A stretch of 64,000 nt of DNA from Actinoplanes sp. NBC_00393 (GTDB taxonomy: Bacteria > Actinomycetota > Actinomycetes > Mycobacteriales > Micromonosporaceae), in contig NZ_CP107942.1 in assembly GCF_036053395.1 (NCBI RefSeq), positions 3,562,501-3,626,500 on the forward strand, written 5' to 3'. The position numbers and the translations under genes are program-made. The notes below the pieces were generated by a model. That model saw nothing but the letters and a program-made list of their open reading frames with translations. It was not told the origin of the DNA and searched no databases. Shown in pieces: positions 25,654 through 33,852 of this stretch (positions are counted from its first letter, which is position 1; each line of letters opens with the position of its first letter).

Positions 25654-25703
25654 AACAGACAGGTCTGTCTAGTGTCGGTGCGTACTAGACAGACCTGTCT
25701 GTT
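25654..25703. promoter_or_regulatory. Mirrored TetR operator pair between tetR and MFS genes
   Basis: AACAGACAGGTCTGTCTAGT (25654-25673) and its exact reverse complement (25684-25703) are separated by 10 bp. Each copy is itself an inverted repeat, AGACAG-GT-CTGTCT. The whole element is a 50-bp nearly symmetric array between the divergent starts, fitting two TetR dimers on opposite faces of the DNA. Confidence 0.88.
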
Positions 25704-25719
25704 CATGGGAGCCGACGAC

Positions 25720-26949
25720 ATGGCATCTGCCACCACGATCCAGGAGCCGCTCGCCGTACGCGGTCCGCGCCTCAACCGCCCGGCGGCCTTCGCCTCGGTC
25801 GCCGCCATCCTGCTCACCTTCGCGGCCGCGGCGGCCGTGCCGTCCCCGCTCTACGCGGTCTACCAGCGGCTGTGGGGCTTCTCCGCGGCCACCCTGACGG
25901 TGATCTTCGCGGTGTACGTCGCCGCCCTGATCGGCGCGCTTCTCGTCCTCGGCGCCCTGTCCGACCACGTCGGCCGCCGGCCCGTCCTCGTGGGCGCCAT
26001 CGCCCTCGAGGCGATCGCCTTCGTGCTGTTCCTGGTCGCCGGTGACGTCACCACGCTGGTCCTGGCCCGCATCGTGCAGGGCGTGGCGACGGGCGCTGCC
26101 CTGAGCACGCTCGGCGCCGCCCTCATCGACCTCAATCCGGCCCACGCGCCCGGCCGGGCCGGCCTGATCAGCGGCATCGCGCCGGTCTCCGGACTCGCCA
26201 TCGGCGCGCTCGGCTGCGGGATCCTGGTGGAGTACGCGCCCTCCCCCACCCACCTGGTGTTCGTCGTGCTGCTGCTCGGCATGGCGCTGGCCGCGGTCGC
26301 CGTGGCGTTCATCCCGGAGACCGCCGCCCGCCGGCCCGGCACCGTCGCGTCGCTGAAGCCGCGCCTCGGCGTACCGGCCCGGCTGCGCCCCGACCTGCTC
26401 GCCCTCACGCCGATCATGGTGGCCAGCTGGGCGCTCGGCGGGCTCTACCTGTCACTCGGGCCGTCCGTCGCAGCGGACACCTTCGGCCTGCACAACCGTC
26501 TCGTCGGCGCTCTGGTGATCACCCTGCTCTGCGGCTGCGGCGCGCTCACCTCGTTCCTGCTGCGGGGCACACCCACCGCACGGGTGCTCGCCATCGCCGG
26601 GACCGGGCTCACCGTCGGCGGCCTGATCAGCATCGCCGCCATGCTCAGCGAGAACCTGCTGCTCGCCGCGGCCGGCACTGTCGCCTCCGGCATCGGGTTC
26701 GGCGCGGCCGCCCTCGCCTCCTTCGGCACGCTGGCCCGCATCGCGGCGCCCCACGAGCGGGGTGAGCTGATGGCCATCGCGCTCGTCATCTCGTACGCCG
26801 CCTTCAGTGTGCCCGCGGTGATCGCCGGCGTGCTGGCCGGCGAGATCGGCCTGCATCTGACCACCCTGCTATATGGCATCGGCGTAGCCGTGCTGGGGAT
26901 TCTCGCCCTGGCCGCGCAAGGCCTGCGGCCCCGACCGGCGGTTTCGTGA
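25720..26949 (+). CDS. MFS multidrug-type efflux transporter
   Basis: 409 residues, twelve hydrophobic helices. The start ATG at 25720 (MASATTIQEPLAV) has GGGAG 8 nt upstream; an ATG at 25705 would lie just after the operator. The loop between helices 2 and 3 carries GALSDHVGRRPVLVG, the MFS signature, and FLVAGDVTTLVLARIVQGVATGA follows. Twinned with a divergent TetR repressor through mirrored operators, this is a standard drug-export unit. The substrate cannot be told from sequence. Confidence 0.92.
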   Translation: MASATTIQEPLAVRGPRLNRPAAFASVAAILLTFAAAAAVPSPLYAVYQRLWGFSAATLTVIFAVYVAALIGALLVLGALSDHVGRRPVLVGAIALEAIAFVLFLVAGDVTTLVLARIVQGVATGAALSTLGAALIDLNPAHAPGRAGLISGIAPVSGLAIGALGCGILVEYAPSPTHLVFVVLLLGMALAAVAVAFIPETAARRPGTVASLKPRLGVPARLRPDLLALTPIMVASWALGGLYLSLGPSVAADTFGLHNRLVGALVITLLCGCGALTSFLLRGTPTARVLAIAGTGLTVGGLISIAAMLSENLLLAAAGTVASGIGFGAAALASFGTLARIAAPHERGELMAIALVISYAAFSVPAVIAGVLAGEIGLHLTTLLYGIGVAVLGILALAAQGLRPRPAVS

Positions 26950-26955
26950 CCGCGG

Positions 26956-27891
26956 TCAGAAGGTGGCGATCGGGTTGACCGGACTGCCCGACGTGCCGGC
27001 GAAGCGGACCGGCGCGACGGCGAGCTGGAAGTCCCACTGGCCGAGCTCGGCAGCCGTCGCCACGCAGGCCTCCAGGTCGCAGTTGTCGAGCATCCACAGA
27101 CCCATCGCGACGAGGCTGATCGCGTGGACCGGCATCAGCACGTCGTCGTAGCCCGACGGCTGAACGTCCTGCGGGGTGTCGGCGCCGATCAGCGCGACCT
27201 GCCGGTCATGCAGCCACGGCAGGCAGGACGCGTGCCAGCCGGGCTGCTTGATGCCGCCGGCCGCACGACCTTCATGTCGGGCCCGGCCATGGCCGGTCCG
27301 CAGCAGCACGGCGTCGCCGGGGCCGACCCGTACGCCCTGGCGGCGCTCGGCCTCCTCCAGGTCGTCGGAGAACACGCCCTGCCCGGGTTCCAGCCACGGC
27401 ACGTCGCGGACACTCGCCACGTCCAGCAGCACACCGCGCGTGACGATCCCGTTCGCCGCCGCCGTGACGGCCGCCCACCCGGATCCCGTTGCGGCGTCGA
27501 CCAGCGAATGTGACCGCCCGTTGTACATCGCGCCGTCCCAGAACAGGTGGCACGGCGAATCGAGGTGGGTGATCGTGTTGCCGTGGAACATGATGCCGAG
27601 CCGCTCGTTGGAAAAGCCCCAGCGCCGGTCGGCGTGGAAGGCGGCCGGCATGTTCTGCGCACCCGGCATGTCGGCGGCGCGCGGGCACGCCGTCGTCGAG
27701 CGTTCCATCTCGTCCGGGACGGTGATCTCCCAGGCGCACGACACGCTCCGGCCGTGGCGCACCGCCCGCGCCGCCGCCAGCCGGACCTCGTCGGTGATGA
27801 GGTTCAGCGTCCCGAGTTCGTCGTCGTCGCCCCAGCGTCCCCAGTTCGACAGCGTGTCGAAATACCCGAGCACGTCGTCCTGTGTGGGCAT
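26956..27891 (-). CDS. Cyclase-family (kynurenine-formamidase-like) metal-dependent hydrolase
   Basis: 311 residues from the ATG at 27891, with GGAGG 5 nt upstream. The metal-binding signature of the family, HxGTHxDxPxH, appears as HGNTITHLDSPCH, so the second position pair is NT-IT rather than GT. Other family segments are WGRWGDDDELGTLN near the start and IGADTPQDVQPSG later. Members hydrolyse N-formylkynurenine or other cyclic or amide bonds; this longer type is of unknown substrate. It is convergent with the MFS gene, 6 nt away. Confidence 0.85.
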   Translation of the reverse strand: MPTQDDVLGYFDTLSNWGRWGDDDELGTLNLITDEVRLAAARAVRHGRSVSCAWEITVPDEMERSTTACPRAADMPGAQNMPAAFHADRRWGFSNERLGIMFHGNTITHLDSPCHLFWDGAMYNGRSHSLVDAATGSGWAAVTAAANGIVTRGVLLDVASVRDVPWLEPGQGVFSDDLEEAERRQGVRVGPGDAVLLRTGHGRARHEGRAAGGIKQPGWHASCLPWLHDRQVALIGADTPQDVQPSGYDDVLMPVHAISLVAMGLWMLDNCDLEACVATAAELGQWDFQLAVAPVRFAGTSGSPVNPIATF

Positions 27892-27912
27892 CGACACCTC
27901 CGGTCCCGTGGT

Positions 27913-29121
27913 TCAGACACGATATCCCGCCCCGCCGCTCGGCACCGCCACGTCGACACGGAAGCCACCATCGGCGGTCGGGCCGGCGCTGAAGGTGCCG
28001 CTCAGGGCAGTCACGCGCCGGCGCATGCCGGTCAGGCCATTGCCCGCGGCGCGGCCACGGTTCGGGTCAGAATGCGCGGTACGGGTCGCAGCGGTGTTGC
28101 GTACGCCCACCTGCACCAGTTCGCCGGTGGCCTGCACGTCGAGGTAGATCGTGCTGCCCGGCGCATGGCGTGCCGCGTTCGACAGGGCCTCCTGCACGAC
28201 GCGGTGCACGACGAGCGCCGATTCAGCGGAGACGGCATTGTCGGCTGCCGTGTCGAAGCGTGCTTCCACGGTCAGCCCGGAGGCCCGGGCCCGGTCGACC
28301 AGCGTGCGCACGTCGTCGATGCCGGATAGGCCCGAACCGGTGGCCATGGCGCCGACCAGGCAGCGCATGTCGTTGAGAGCCTCGCGGGAGGCGCCCGCAA
28401 GCGCGGTGAACTCGGCCTGCTGGTCCTGCGGACGGTCGTGCAACCGGTACGACGCCGACTCCGCACGCACCGCGATCAGCGACATGTGGTGCCCCACCAC
28501 GTCGTGCAGCTCGCGGGCGATCAGGGTGCGCTGCTCCGCCAGCGCCCGGTGCAGCCGCTCCACTGACTGCCGCTGCACGACGCGCCGCCGCACCTGCACG
28601 CCCATCGCGGCCACGACGCCGACCAGCACCACGACGGTGACCGCGTCCTGCGCCGGCACCCGCGCCAGGGTCGCCGCGCAGCTCAGCACCGCTGTCCAGG
28701 CGACCACCGGTGTGCGGTGCCGCAGGGCCACCGCGAAGATCGTGCACGGCAGCACCATCAGCTGCACCGGGTGCCACGGCCAGGCAAGCCCACCAGGTGC
28801 GATCTCGAGCGGGACGGTCACCAGGGTGGCGAGGACAGCGATCCGCCACGCAATGAGCGGGCTGGCGTACAGCAGCGCCACCGGGCCCGCCGCCACGACA
28901 GCGAGCGCAACTCGTACCAGTGCTGTTGCGCCGTCGATGCGGACAGCACCGAGGTGGACGAGTACGCAACCCGCCACCGCGAGCGCGAGCAGGGGCCACA
29001 CCACCGCGTCGGCGCGTCGCCGGTTCGGCGCGCAGTCGGGTTCGACAAGCGCTGCTCGCAATCCCGTCAGGGCACCGGCAACCATGAACCCAGTGTCGGC
29101 AGCGGGTGATGGCACTCCCAT
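27913..29121 (-). CDS. Histidine kinase of the NarL/DesK (HisKA_3) type without an adjacent response regulator
   Basis: 402 residues. About five or six membrane helices fill the first half. The phosphoacceptor motif is ARELHDVVGHHMSLIAVRAE with His206, and the ATPase domain has VVHRVVQEALSNAARHAPG and the glycine box GNGLTGMRRRVTALSG. Such kinases normally sit beside a LuxR-type response regulator, but both neighbours here are unrelated. An ATG at 29085 is a plausible shorter start. Signal and partner are unknown. Confidence 0.88.
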   Translation of the reverse strand: MGVPSPAADTGFMVAGALTGLRAALVEPDCAPNRRRADAVVWPLLALAVAGCVLVHLGAVRIDGATALVRVALAVVAAGPVALLYASPLIAWRIAVLATLVTVPLEIAPGGLAWPWHPVQLMVLPCTIFAVALRHRTPVVAWTAVLSCAATLARVPAQDAVTVVVLVGVVAAMGVQVRRRVVQRQSVERLHRALAEQRTLIARELHDVVGHHMSLIAVRAESASYRLHDRPQDQQAEFTALAGASREALNDMRCLVGAMATGSGLSGIDDVRTLVDRARASGLTVEARFDTAADNAVSAESALVVHRVVQEALSNAARHAPGSTIYLDVQATGELVQVGVRNTAATRTAHSDPNRGRAAGNGLTGMRRRVTALSGTFSAGPTADGGFRVDVAVPSGGAGYRV

Positions 29122-29160
29122 CCCGCTGGCCCCCGAGCCGCCGGTAGGGCTATCCCCCGG

Positions 29161-29520
29161 TCAGGCAGGGTCGCGGCCGAGCGCGGCCCAGATCTCGGTG
29201 ACTGTCTGATAGACCACGCCGTCCGGAAGCCGGTCCAGGTCGGCGAGGACGTCGTCCGGTGCGGTGAGGACCTCGGCGCTGCGCCGCAGGGCGTCACGGT
29301 CGCCCGGCAGGGCAGACAGGCCGATGTAACGCCCGAACCGGGTGAGCGGATTCTCCGACCCGTTGCTGATCCCGGTCGGCGCGGGCTGATCCTCACCCGC
29401 CGGCTCGGCCATCTTCCACTCCTCGGCCCGGCCCTCGGTGATGCCTTGCACCGCGCCGCGCACCTCTTGGCTCATCTGCTCATCGACGCGGGGACTGTGT
29501 TTGCTGCTACCACGCTCCAT
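29161..29520 (-). CDS. DUF2795 domain protein
   Basis: 119 residues starting MERGSSKHSPRVDEQMSQEVRG, an N-terminus shared by actinobacterial DUF2795 proteins, and ending in the domain itself, LADLDRLPDGVVYQTVTEIWAALG. It is small, soluble and acidic. Function is not known in the family. The ATG at 29520 is preferred over one 30 nt upstream because of the conserved N-terminus. It is followed upstream by the erythromycin-esterase-like gene on the same strand. Confidence 0.82.
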   Translation of the reverse strand: MERGSSKHSPRVDEQMSQEVRGAVQGITEGRAEEWKMAEPAGEDQPAPTGISNGSENPLTRFGRYIGLSALPGDRDALRRSAEVLTAPDDVLADLDRLPDGVVYQTVTEIWAALGRDPA

Positions 29521-29557
29521 AGGCCCCGGATCCCCCATGAATGCGGGCATAAACCGT

Positions 29558-30844
29558 TCAGACGCCGGAGGGATAGGTCTCCGGTTCCAGCGCGTCCGAC
29601 GTGCGCAGATGCAGGGGAAGCACCGCGTGGGACTGATCGAACCAGCAGAACGCGTCGTAACGATCGCCGAGCACGGTCGGCACGTAGTTGCCCGGCCGTT
29701 CCCGCTGCGGGTGGTAGACCACGCCGATCGCCCGATGGTCGATCTCGTCGGTCAGCACGTCCGGCCGGTCGTCGCGGGGGAACACGAACAGCGCCTGCTG
29801 CGGCGCCGCAGTGTGCAGGATGTCCTCCACCGTGCGCCGGCGGGCCGGCGGCACGCTCATCACCTGCATCGGCGCGCCCCACGCTTCTCCGGCGACGACC
29901 GCTCCCCGATGGGTGCCGAACCCCACCAGCACCACCTGATCGGCGCCGTAACGTTCCCGGGCCAGCTGACCGATGTTGACCATGCCGGCGTCACCCATGT
30001 CCGTGGCCCGGGCGTCACCGACATGGGTGTTGTGCGCCCACACCACCGCTTTCGCACCCGGCCCGTAATGGTCCAACAGGCGGTCCAGCGTGTCGTCCAT
30101 GTGCCGGTCCCGCACGTTCCACGACTGGCGGCCGCCGCGGACCATCGCCCGGTAGTACCGCTCCGCGCCGGCCACCACCTCGGCGTTCTGCCACACACCG
30201 AACCGGCTCGTCCCGTCCGCGGCCGCCCGCTGCCGCAGCGCGACCAGCAGGTCGAGGACCTCGGACTCGCAGCTGGCCGGGACCATGCGGGTGGCCAGCG
30301 CGTACTCCTGGGCGTCCTCCCCGTACGGTTCGAAGCATCGGTAGGCCGCCAGCGCGGCCGGCACCTGGTCCGGATCGTGTTCGCGCAGATGCGTGAGGAT
30401 CTCGCGCAGCGACTCCCACAGCGAATACACGTCCAGGCCGTGGAAGCCGGCCCGTTGTTCCTCGTCGACGGCCGCGTTGTGGGCGCGCAGCCAGCGGCTG
30501 AAATCGACGATCTCCTCGTTCGCCCACATCCAGGTCGGCCACCGCTCGAAGCCCAGCAGCGCCTCGCGCGGGTCATCCGGCGCGCCGGGCAGGCAGCGCA
30601 CGCTGCGGTCCACCCGGTCGCAGTCCGGCCAGTCGCCTTCGACCGCCACGAAGGAGAACCCCTTCTCGGCGATCAGGCGTCGGCTGATCGCCGCCCGCCA
30701 GGTGTAGAACTCGTGCGTGCCGTGGGTGGCCTCGCCGAGCATCACCACGCGGGCGTCACCGACCCGGTCCAGCAGCACATCGAGGTCACCGGGGTCGGTG
30801 AGCGGCGCGGCCAGGCCGGCCACCTCGTCGCCGTAGCGTCCCAT
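29558..30844 (-). CDS. Erythromycin-esterase-family protein
   Basis: 428 residues. The family signature GEATHGTHEFYTWRAAISRRLI lies near the N-terminus, with VAVEGDWPDCDRVDR, then RAGFHGLDVYSLWESL and VVWAHNTHVGDARATDMG, which carry the conserved Glu and His residues of the active site. Named for macrolide ring-opening esterases, but most members, often fused to or near other enzymes in actinomycetes, have no proven substrate. No phosphoribosyltransferase domain is attached. It follows a 43-codon gene after 3 nt. Confidence 0.9.
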   Translation of the reverse strand: MGRYGDEVAGLAAPLTDPGDLDVLLDRVGDARVVMLGEATHGTHEFYTWRAAISRRLIAEKGFSFVAVEGDWPDCDRVDRSVRCLPGAPDDPREALLGFERWPTWMWANEEIVDFSRWLRAHNAAVDEEQRAGFHGLDVYSLWESLREILTHLREHDPDQVPAALAAYRCFEPYGEDAQEYALATRMVPASCESEVLDLLVALRQRAAADGTSRFGVWQNAEVVAGAERYYRAMVRGGRQSWNVRDRHMDDTLDRLLDHYGPGAKAVVWAHNTHVGDARATDMGDAGMVNIGQLARERYGADQVVLVGFGTHRGAVVAGEAWGAPMQVMSVPPARRRTVEDILHTAAPQQALFVFPRDDRPDVLTDEIDHRAIGVVYHPQRERPGNYVPTVLGDRYDAFCWFDQSHAVLPLHLRTSDALEPETYPSGV

Positions 30845-30847
30845 GAG

Positions 30848-30979
30848 CTAGTCCGTCGGCTCCTGCGGCTCCGGCGGCTCAACCTCGTCGGGGCGTTCCG
30901 GAGGCGGTTCAGGCGTGTCGTTCAGGTCGATCGGGCGTTCGATGTCGGGCTGCTCGGTGGGTTCGGGCACGGTGGTCAT
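30848..30979 (-). CDS. Short proline- and glutamate-rich protein
   Basis: 43 residues from an ATG with GGAGGA 4 nt upstream: begins MTTVPEPTEQPDIERPIDL and ends in a run of Pro-Glu repeats. Half of the residues are Pro, Glu or Asp, so it is probably unstructured and very acidic. It lies 3 nt ahead of the erythromycin-esterase-like gene and should be translated with it. Function unknown; the good ribosome site is the main reason to accept it. Confidence 0.6.
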   Translation of the reverse strand: MTTVPEPTEQPDIERPIDLNDTPEPPPERPDEVEPPEPQEPTD

Positions 30980-31162
30980 GTCGTCCTCCCGGTACGGTCG
31001 ATCGCCGGTGACCAAGAGGACACCGGCCGCGGCATGTCGCCGCACGGCCCGCGTACCCGGCAGCGGCGAACTCATGCACACGTAGGTGACCAGTGACAAA
31101 GGTCTGGGAAGTCCTGTCGGACGAGCACTGTCAGCACTGGGGGTGAAGTCCGGTCCACCGGC

Positions 31163-31774
31163 GTGGGTCCGCTGCGGTTCGGCATGAGCCCGGACGAGAC
31201 TGCCACCGCGATGGTCGGCTTCACAGCCAGCTTCCGTCACGTGGGCCGCGAGCCTCGCGTCACGCGACGCGGAGAGTTCCGGTTGCCTGATCGACCGCAG
31301 ACTGAGGTGCCGGTGAGGGTCTATTTCGCGGGCACGATGGGGCTCCAATGCATTGCGCTCGACGCGCTTTGCGGCCCTCAGGTCACCATGGAGGGCATCC
31401 GGCTGGTCGGGCGGACGCTGCCGGATCTGGAAGTAGAGATGCACGACTATGCGGCAGCCCACGATCACTACGTCGTCTACTACCCGGCGGGCGCAGCAGG
31501 CACTGACGAGATCATCGTCGACGCGCAGTGTGCCGGCGACACACTCCTGACCCGGCCGATATTCGCGGTCCTGCGCGAGCGCGCCAACACCCTCTGGGAC
31601 AGCATTCCGGCTGACGCGCTGTGCGCCTCACGGGGCGAATGCGAGCATCGGCACAAGTGGGAAAGCCGCATATCCCCAGACCCCGATAGTCCGGCCGACG
31701 GCCTTGATGGCCCATGGCTGAATGACCCGTGGACAGAGGGACCTTCGGCCAGCGCCTCGCTCAGCTGCCGGTGA
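31163..31774 (+). CDS. Hypothetical protein
   Basis: 203 residues from a GTG at 31163 (VGPLRFGMSPDETATAMVGF); an ATG at 31184 is an alternative. The opening LRFGMSPDE is typical of a widespread actinobacterial group of small soluble proteins, but I do not know a function for it. No signal peptide or membrane segment. It stands alone and is convergent with the SDR gene at the end of the glycoside locus. Confidence 0.65.
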   Translation: MGPLRFGMSPDETATAMVGFTASFRHVGREPRVTRRGEFRLPDRPQTEVPVRVYFAGTMGLQCIALDALCGPQVTMEGIRLVGRTLPDLEVEMHDYAAAHDHYVVYYPAGAAGTDEIIVDAQCAGDTLLTRPIFAVLRERANTLWDSIPADALCASRGECEHRHKWESRISPDPDSPADGLDGPWLNDPWTEGPSASASLSCR

Positions 31775-31795
31775 GCGAGGCACCGTGGACTGCTG

Positions 31796-32584
31796 TCAGG
31801 CGGTGTCGCCGCCGTCGGCGAGCAGCGTGCTTCCGGTCATGAAATTCGACAGGTCGGAGGCGCAGAACAGCACGACCCGGGCGATGTCGTCGGGGACGCC
31901 GACGCGGCCGACCGGGCTGTTCAGCATGAGCGGCGTCGGCGGTGGCGCGTCGTCGCCGAGGGCTGCCATCATCGCCGCGGCGGCGGCCATGTTGCCCTCG
32001 GTGGGGACGAAGCTCGGCGCGACGCCGAGCACCCGGATGCCGCGCGGCGCGAGCTCGACGGCCAGCTCCCGGGTCAGGCCGCGGGCGGCGTGTTTGGAGC
32101 CGACGTATGCGGCCAGGCCGGGTGCGCTGGCCCGGAACCCGGCCGTGGAGATGATGTTGACGATGACGCCGCCTCCGGTCATCCGGCGGGCCGCCTCGCG
32201 GGCGCCGGCGAATGTTCCGCGGGCGTTGACGGCGAATACCTGGTCCCAGGTCTCGTCGGTCATCTCCAGCAGCGGCACGCTGGGGAAGATGCCGGCGTTG
32301 TTGATCCAGATGTCGAGCTGGTCGAAGTGGGCGGCGGCCGCGGCGACCGACGCGCTGTCGGTGACGTCGAGGAACGTACCGGTCACTTGGTCGCCCAGTT
32401 CGGCGGCAGCGGCTTGAGCCAGTCCAAGATCGAGGTCGCCGATCAGAACCTCGGCGCCGGCTTCGGCAAGGCGGGCGGCGATCGCCTTGCCGAGGCCCCG
32501 GGCGCCCCCGGTGACGACGGCACGGCGGCCGGAAAGCGAGATCAGGTCGGTCAGGGATTTGTCGGAGACATCGGCAGTCGACAT
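31796..32584 (-). CDS. Short-chain dehydrogenase/reductase at the end of the glycoside operon
   Basis: 262 residues from the ATG at 32584, with GAAAGG 8 nt upstream. The cofactor loop is TGGARGLGKAIA, the motif NNAG reads WINNAGIF, the catalytic serine lies in NIISTAG and the Tyr-Lys pair in YVGSK. An aspartate after beta-2 (LIGDLDLG) suggests NAD rather than NADP. It is the last gene of the GH1-GH2-transporter unit, 11 nt after the transporter, so it probably oxidises a sugar or aglycone set free by the hydrolases. L-rhamnose or glucose dehydrogenase activity is a guess. Confidence 0.88.
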   Translation of the reverse strand: MSTADVSDKSLTDLISLSGRRAVVTGGARGLGKAIAARLAEAGAEVLIGDLDLGLAQAAAAELGDQVTGTFLDVTDSASVAAAAAHFDQLDIWINNAGIFPSVPLLEMTDETWDQVFAVNARGTFAGAREAARRMTGGGVIVNIISTAGFRASAPGLAAYVGSKHAARGLTRELAVELAPRGIRVLGVAPSFVPTEGNMAAAAAMMAALGDDAPPPTPLMLNSPVGRVGVPDDIARVVLFCASDLSNFMTGSTLLADGGDTA

Positions 32585-32595
32585 GGGGATGCCTT

Positions 32596-33852
32596 TCAGC
32601 GGACGCACTTGATCCGGGTGAACACGATGAGGCCACCGAGCAGGGCGAGCACCGCGCCGGCGAGATAGAGCAGGGTGTAGTTCTTGTCGCTGCCGTTCGC
32701 GCCGATGGCGATGATGAACGGGGCGAGCAGCGGGGCGATCGCGCTGGGCAGTTTGTGGGCGAACGCGGTGATCGCCATGTAGCGGCCCGCTTCCGAGCGG
32801 CTGGGTAGCACGGCGAGCACGATCGCCTGGTCGACGGTGGTGAAGAAGGCGATCGCGAGCTGCATCAGCACCGAGCCGATCAGCAGGGTCGGCAGCGAAT
32901 AGGCGAACGCCTCGACGACCGCGCCGGCGACGAAGAACAGGGCGCCGACCAGGGCGAACAGTTTGCGCCGGCCGAGCTTGTCGGACAGGTAGCCGCCGCC
33001 GATCGCGCCGACGGCGGCCGCGGCCACCCCGACCACGCCGATGATCGCCACGGTGCCGGCCACCTCGCGGACCGGCAGGTCGAGGCGTTGGGCGTAGAAG
33101 AAGGTGGCGAATGAGGTGTTGAGGTAGAGGCCGGTGAAGAAGGTGAAGCGGCCCAGCCAGTTCCACCCGAAGTCGCGATGCTTGCGCGGGTTGAACACGT
33201 AGCTGGACAGCAGGGTGCGCGCCGACACCGGGGCGGCCGCCGGCAGCGACCGGCTGTCGTTCTCCCTGCCGACGAACAGGAACACGGTCAGCAGGGCGGC
33301 GCCGATCAGGCCGGGCAGCACGAAGACCAGGAAGGTGCTGCCGGTGACCAGGGTGGTGATGCCGATGCCGACGATCGGCGCGATCTGCCCGGTCATCGCC
33401 GTGAGTCCGGAGATCCGGCCGCGCTGCTCCTCGGGGATGCGGTCGGCCTGCACGTTGAGGATCGCCTGGGACGCGGTGGCCCAGCCGAGCATCGCCAGGA
33501 TCCAGCCCGCGCCGACCAGCAGCAGGGTGGGTGCGAACGCGATGCCGGCCAGCGCGGCCAGGCCCAGCAGCATGCCGGCGAGCAGGAACGGCCGCCGCCG
33601 ACCGAGGATGCTGCGGGTGCGGTCGCTCCACACTCCGAGCAGTGGGCTGAGCACCAGGTAGACGGCCTGGGCCGTGCCCGTGACGTACCCCAGCACCTCT
33701 TCGCGGCCCGGGGCGAGCTCATCGATCCGCACCGCCAGGGAGAAGGAGAGCGGGACGATGAACGCCATGGAGATGCCGAAGTTGGCGGCCATCATCCAGA
33801 AGACGTACTTCGAGCTGGCCTTCTGCAGCTCCGGCGCGACTGTTACGGTCAT
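32596..33852 (-). CDS. GPH-type (glycoside-pentoside-hexuronide) MFS sugar transporter
   Basis: 418 residues with twelve hydrophobic helices. The N-terminus KYVFWMMAANFGISMAFIVPLSFSL and the loop LLGVWSDRTRSILGRRRPFLLAG are characteristic of the GPH/sucrose-like cation symporters. Its start overlaps the beta-glucuronidase stop (ATGA). Position between glycosidases points to import of a glycoside or oligosaccharide. The long reading from 34407 in this frame is only noise over the glucuronidase gene. Confidence 0.87.
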   Translation of the reverse strand: MTVTVAPELQKASSKYVFWMMAANFGISMAFIVPLSFSLAVRIDELAPGREEVLGYVTGTAQAVYLVLSPLLGVWSDRTRSILGRRRPFLLAGMLLGLAALAGIAFAPTLLLVGAGWILAMLGWATASQAILNVQADRIPEEQRGRISGLTAMTGQIAPIVGIGITTLVTGSTFLVFVLPGLIGAALLTVFLFVGRENDSRSLPAAAPVSARTLLSSYVFNPRKHRDFGWNWLGRFTFFTGLYLNTSFATFFYAQRLDLPVREVAGTVAIIGVVGVAAAAVGAIGGGYLSDKLGRRKLFALVGALFFVAGAVVEAFAYSLPTLLIGSVLMQLAIAFFTTVDQAIVLAVLPSRSEAGRYMAITAFAHKLPSAIAPLLAPFIIAIGANGSDKNYTLLYLAGAVLALLGGLIVFTRIKCVR

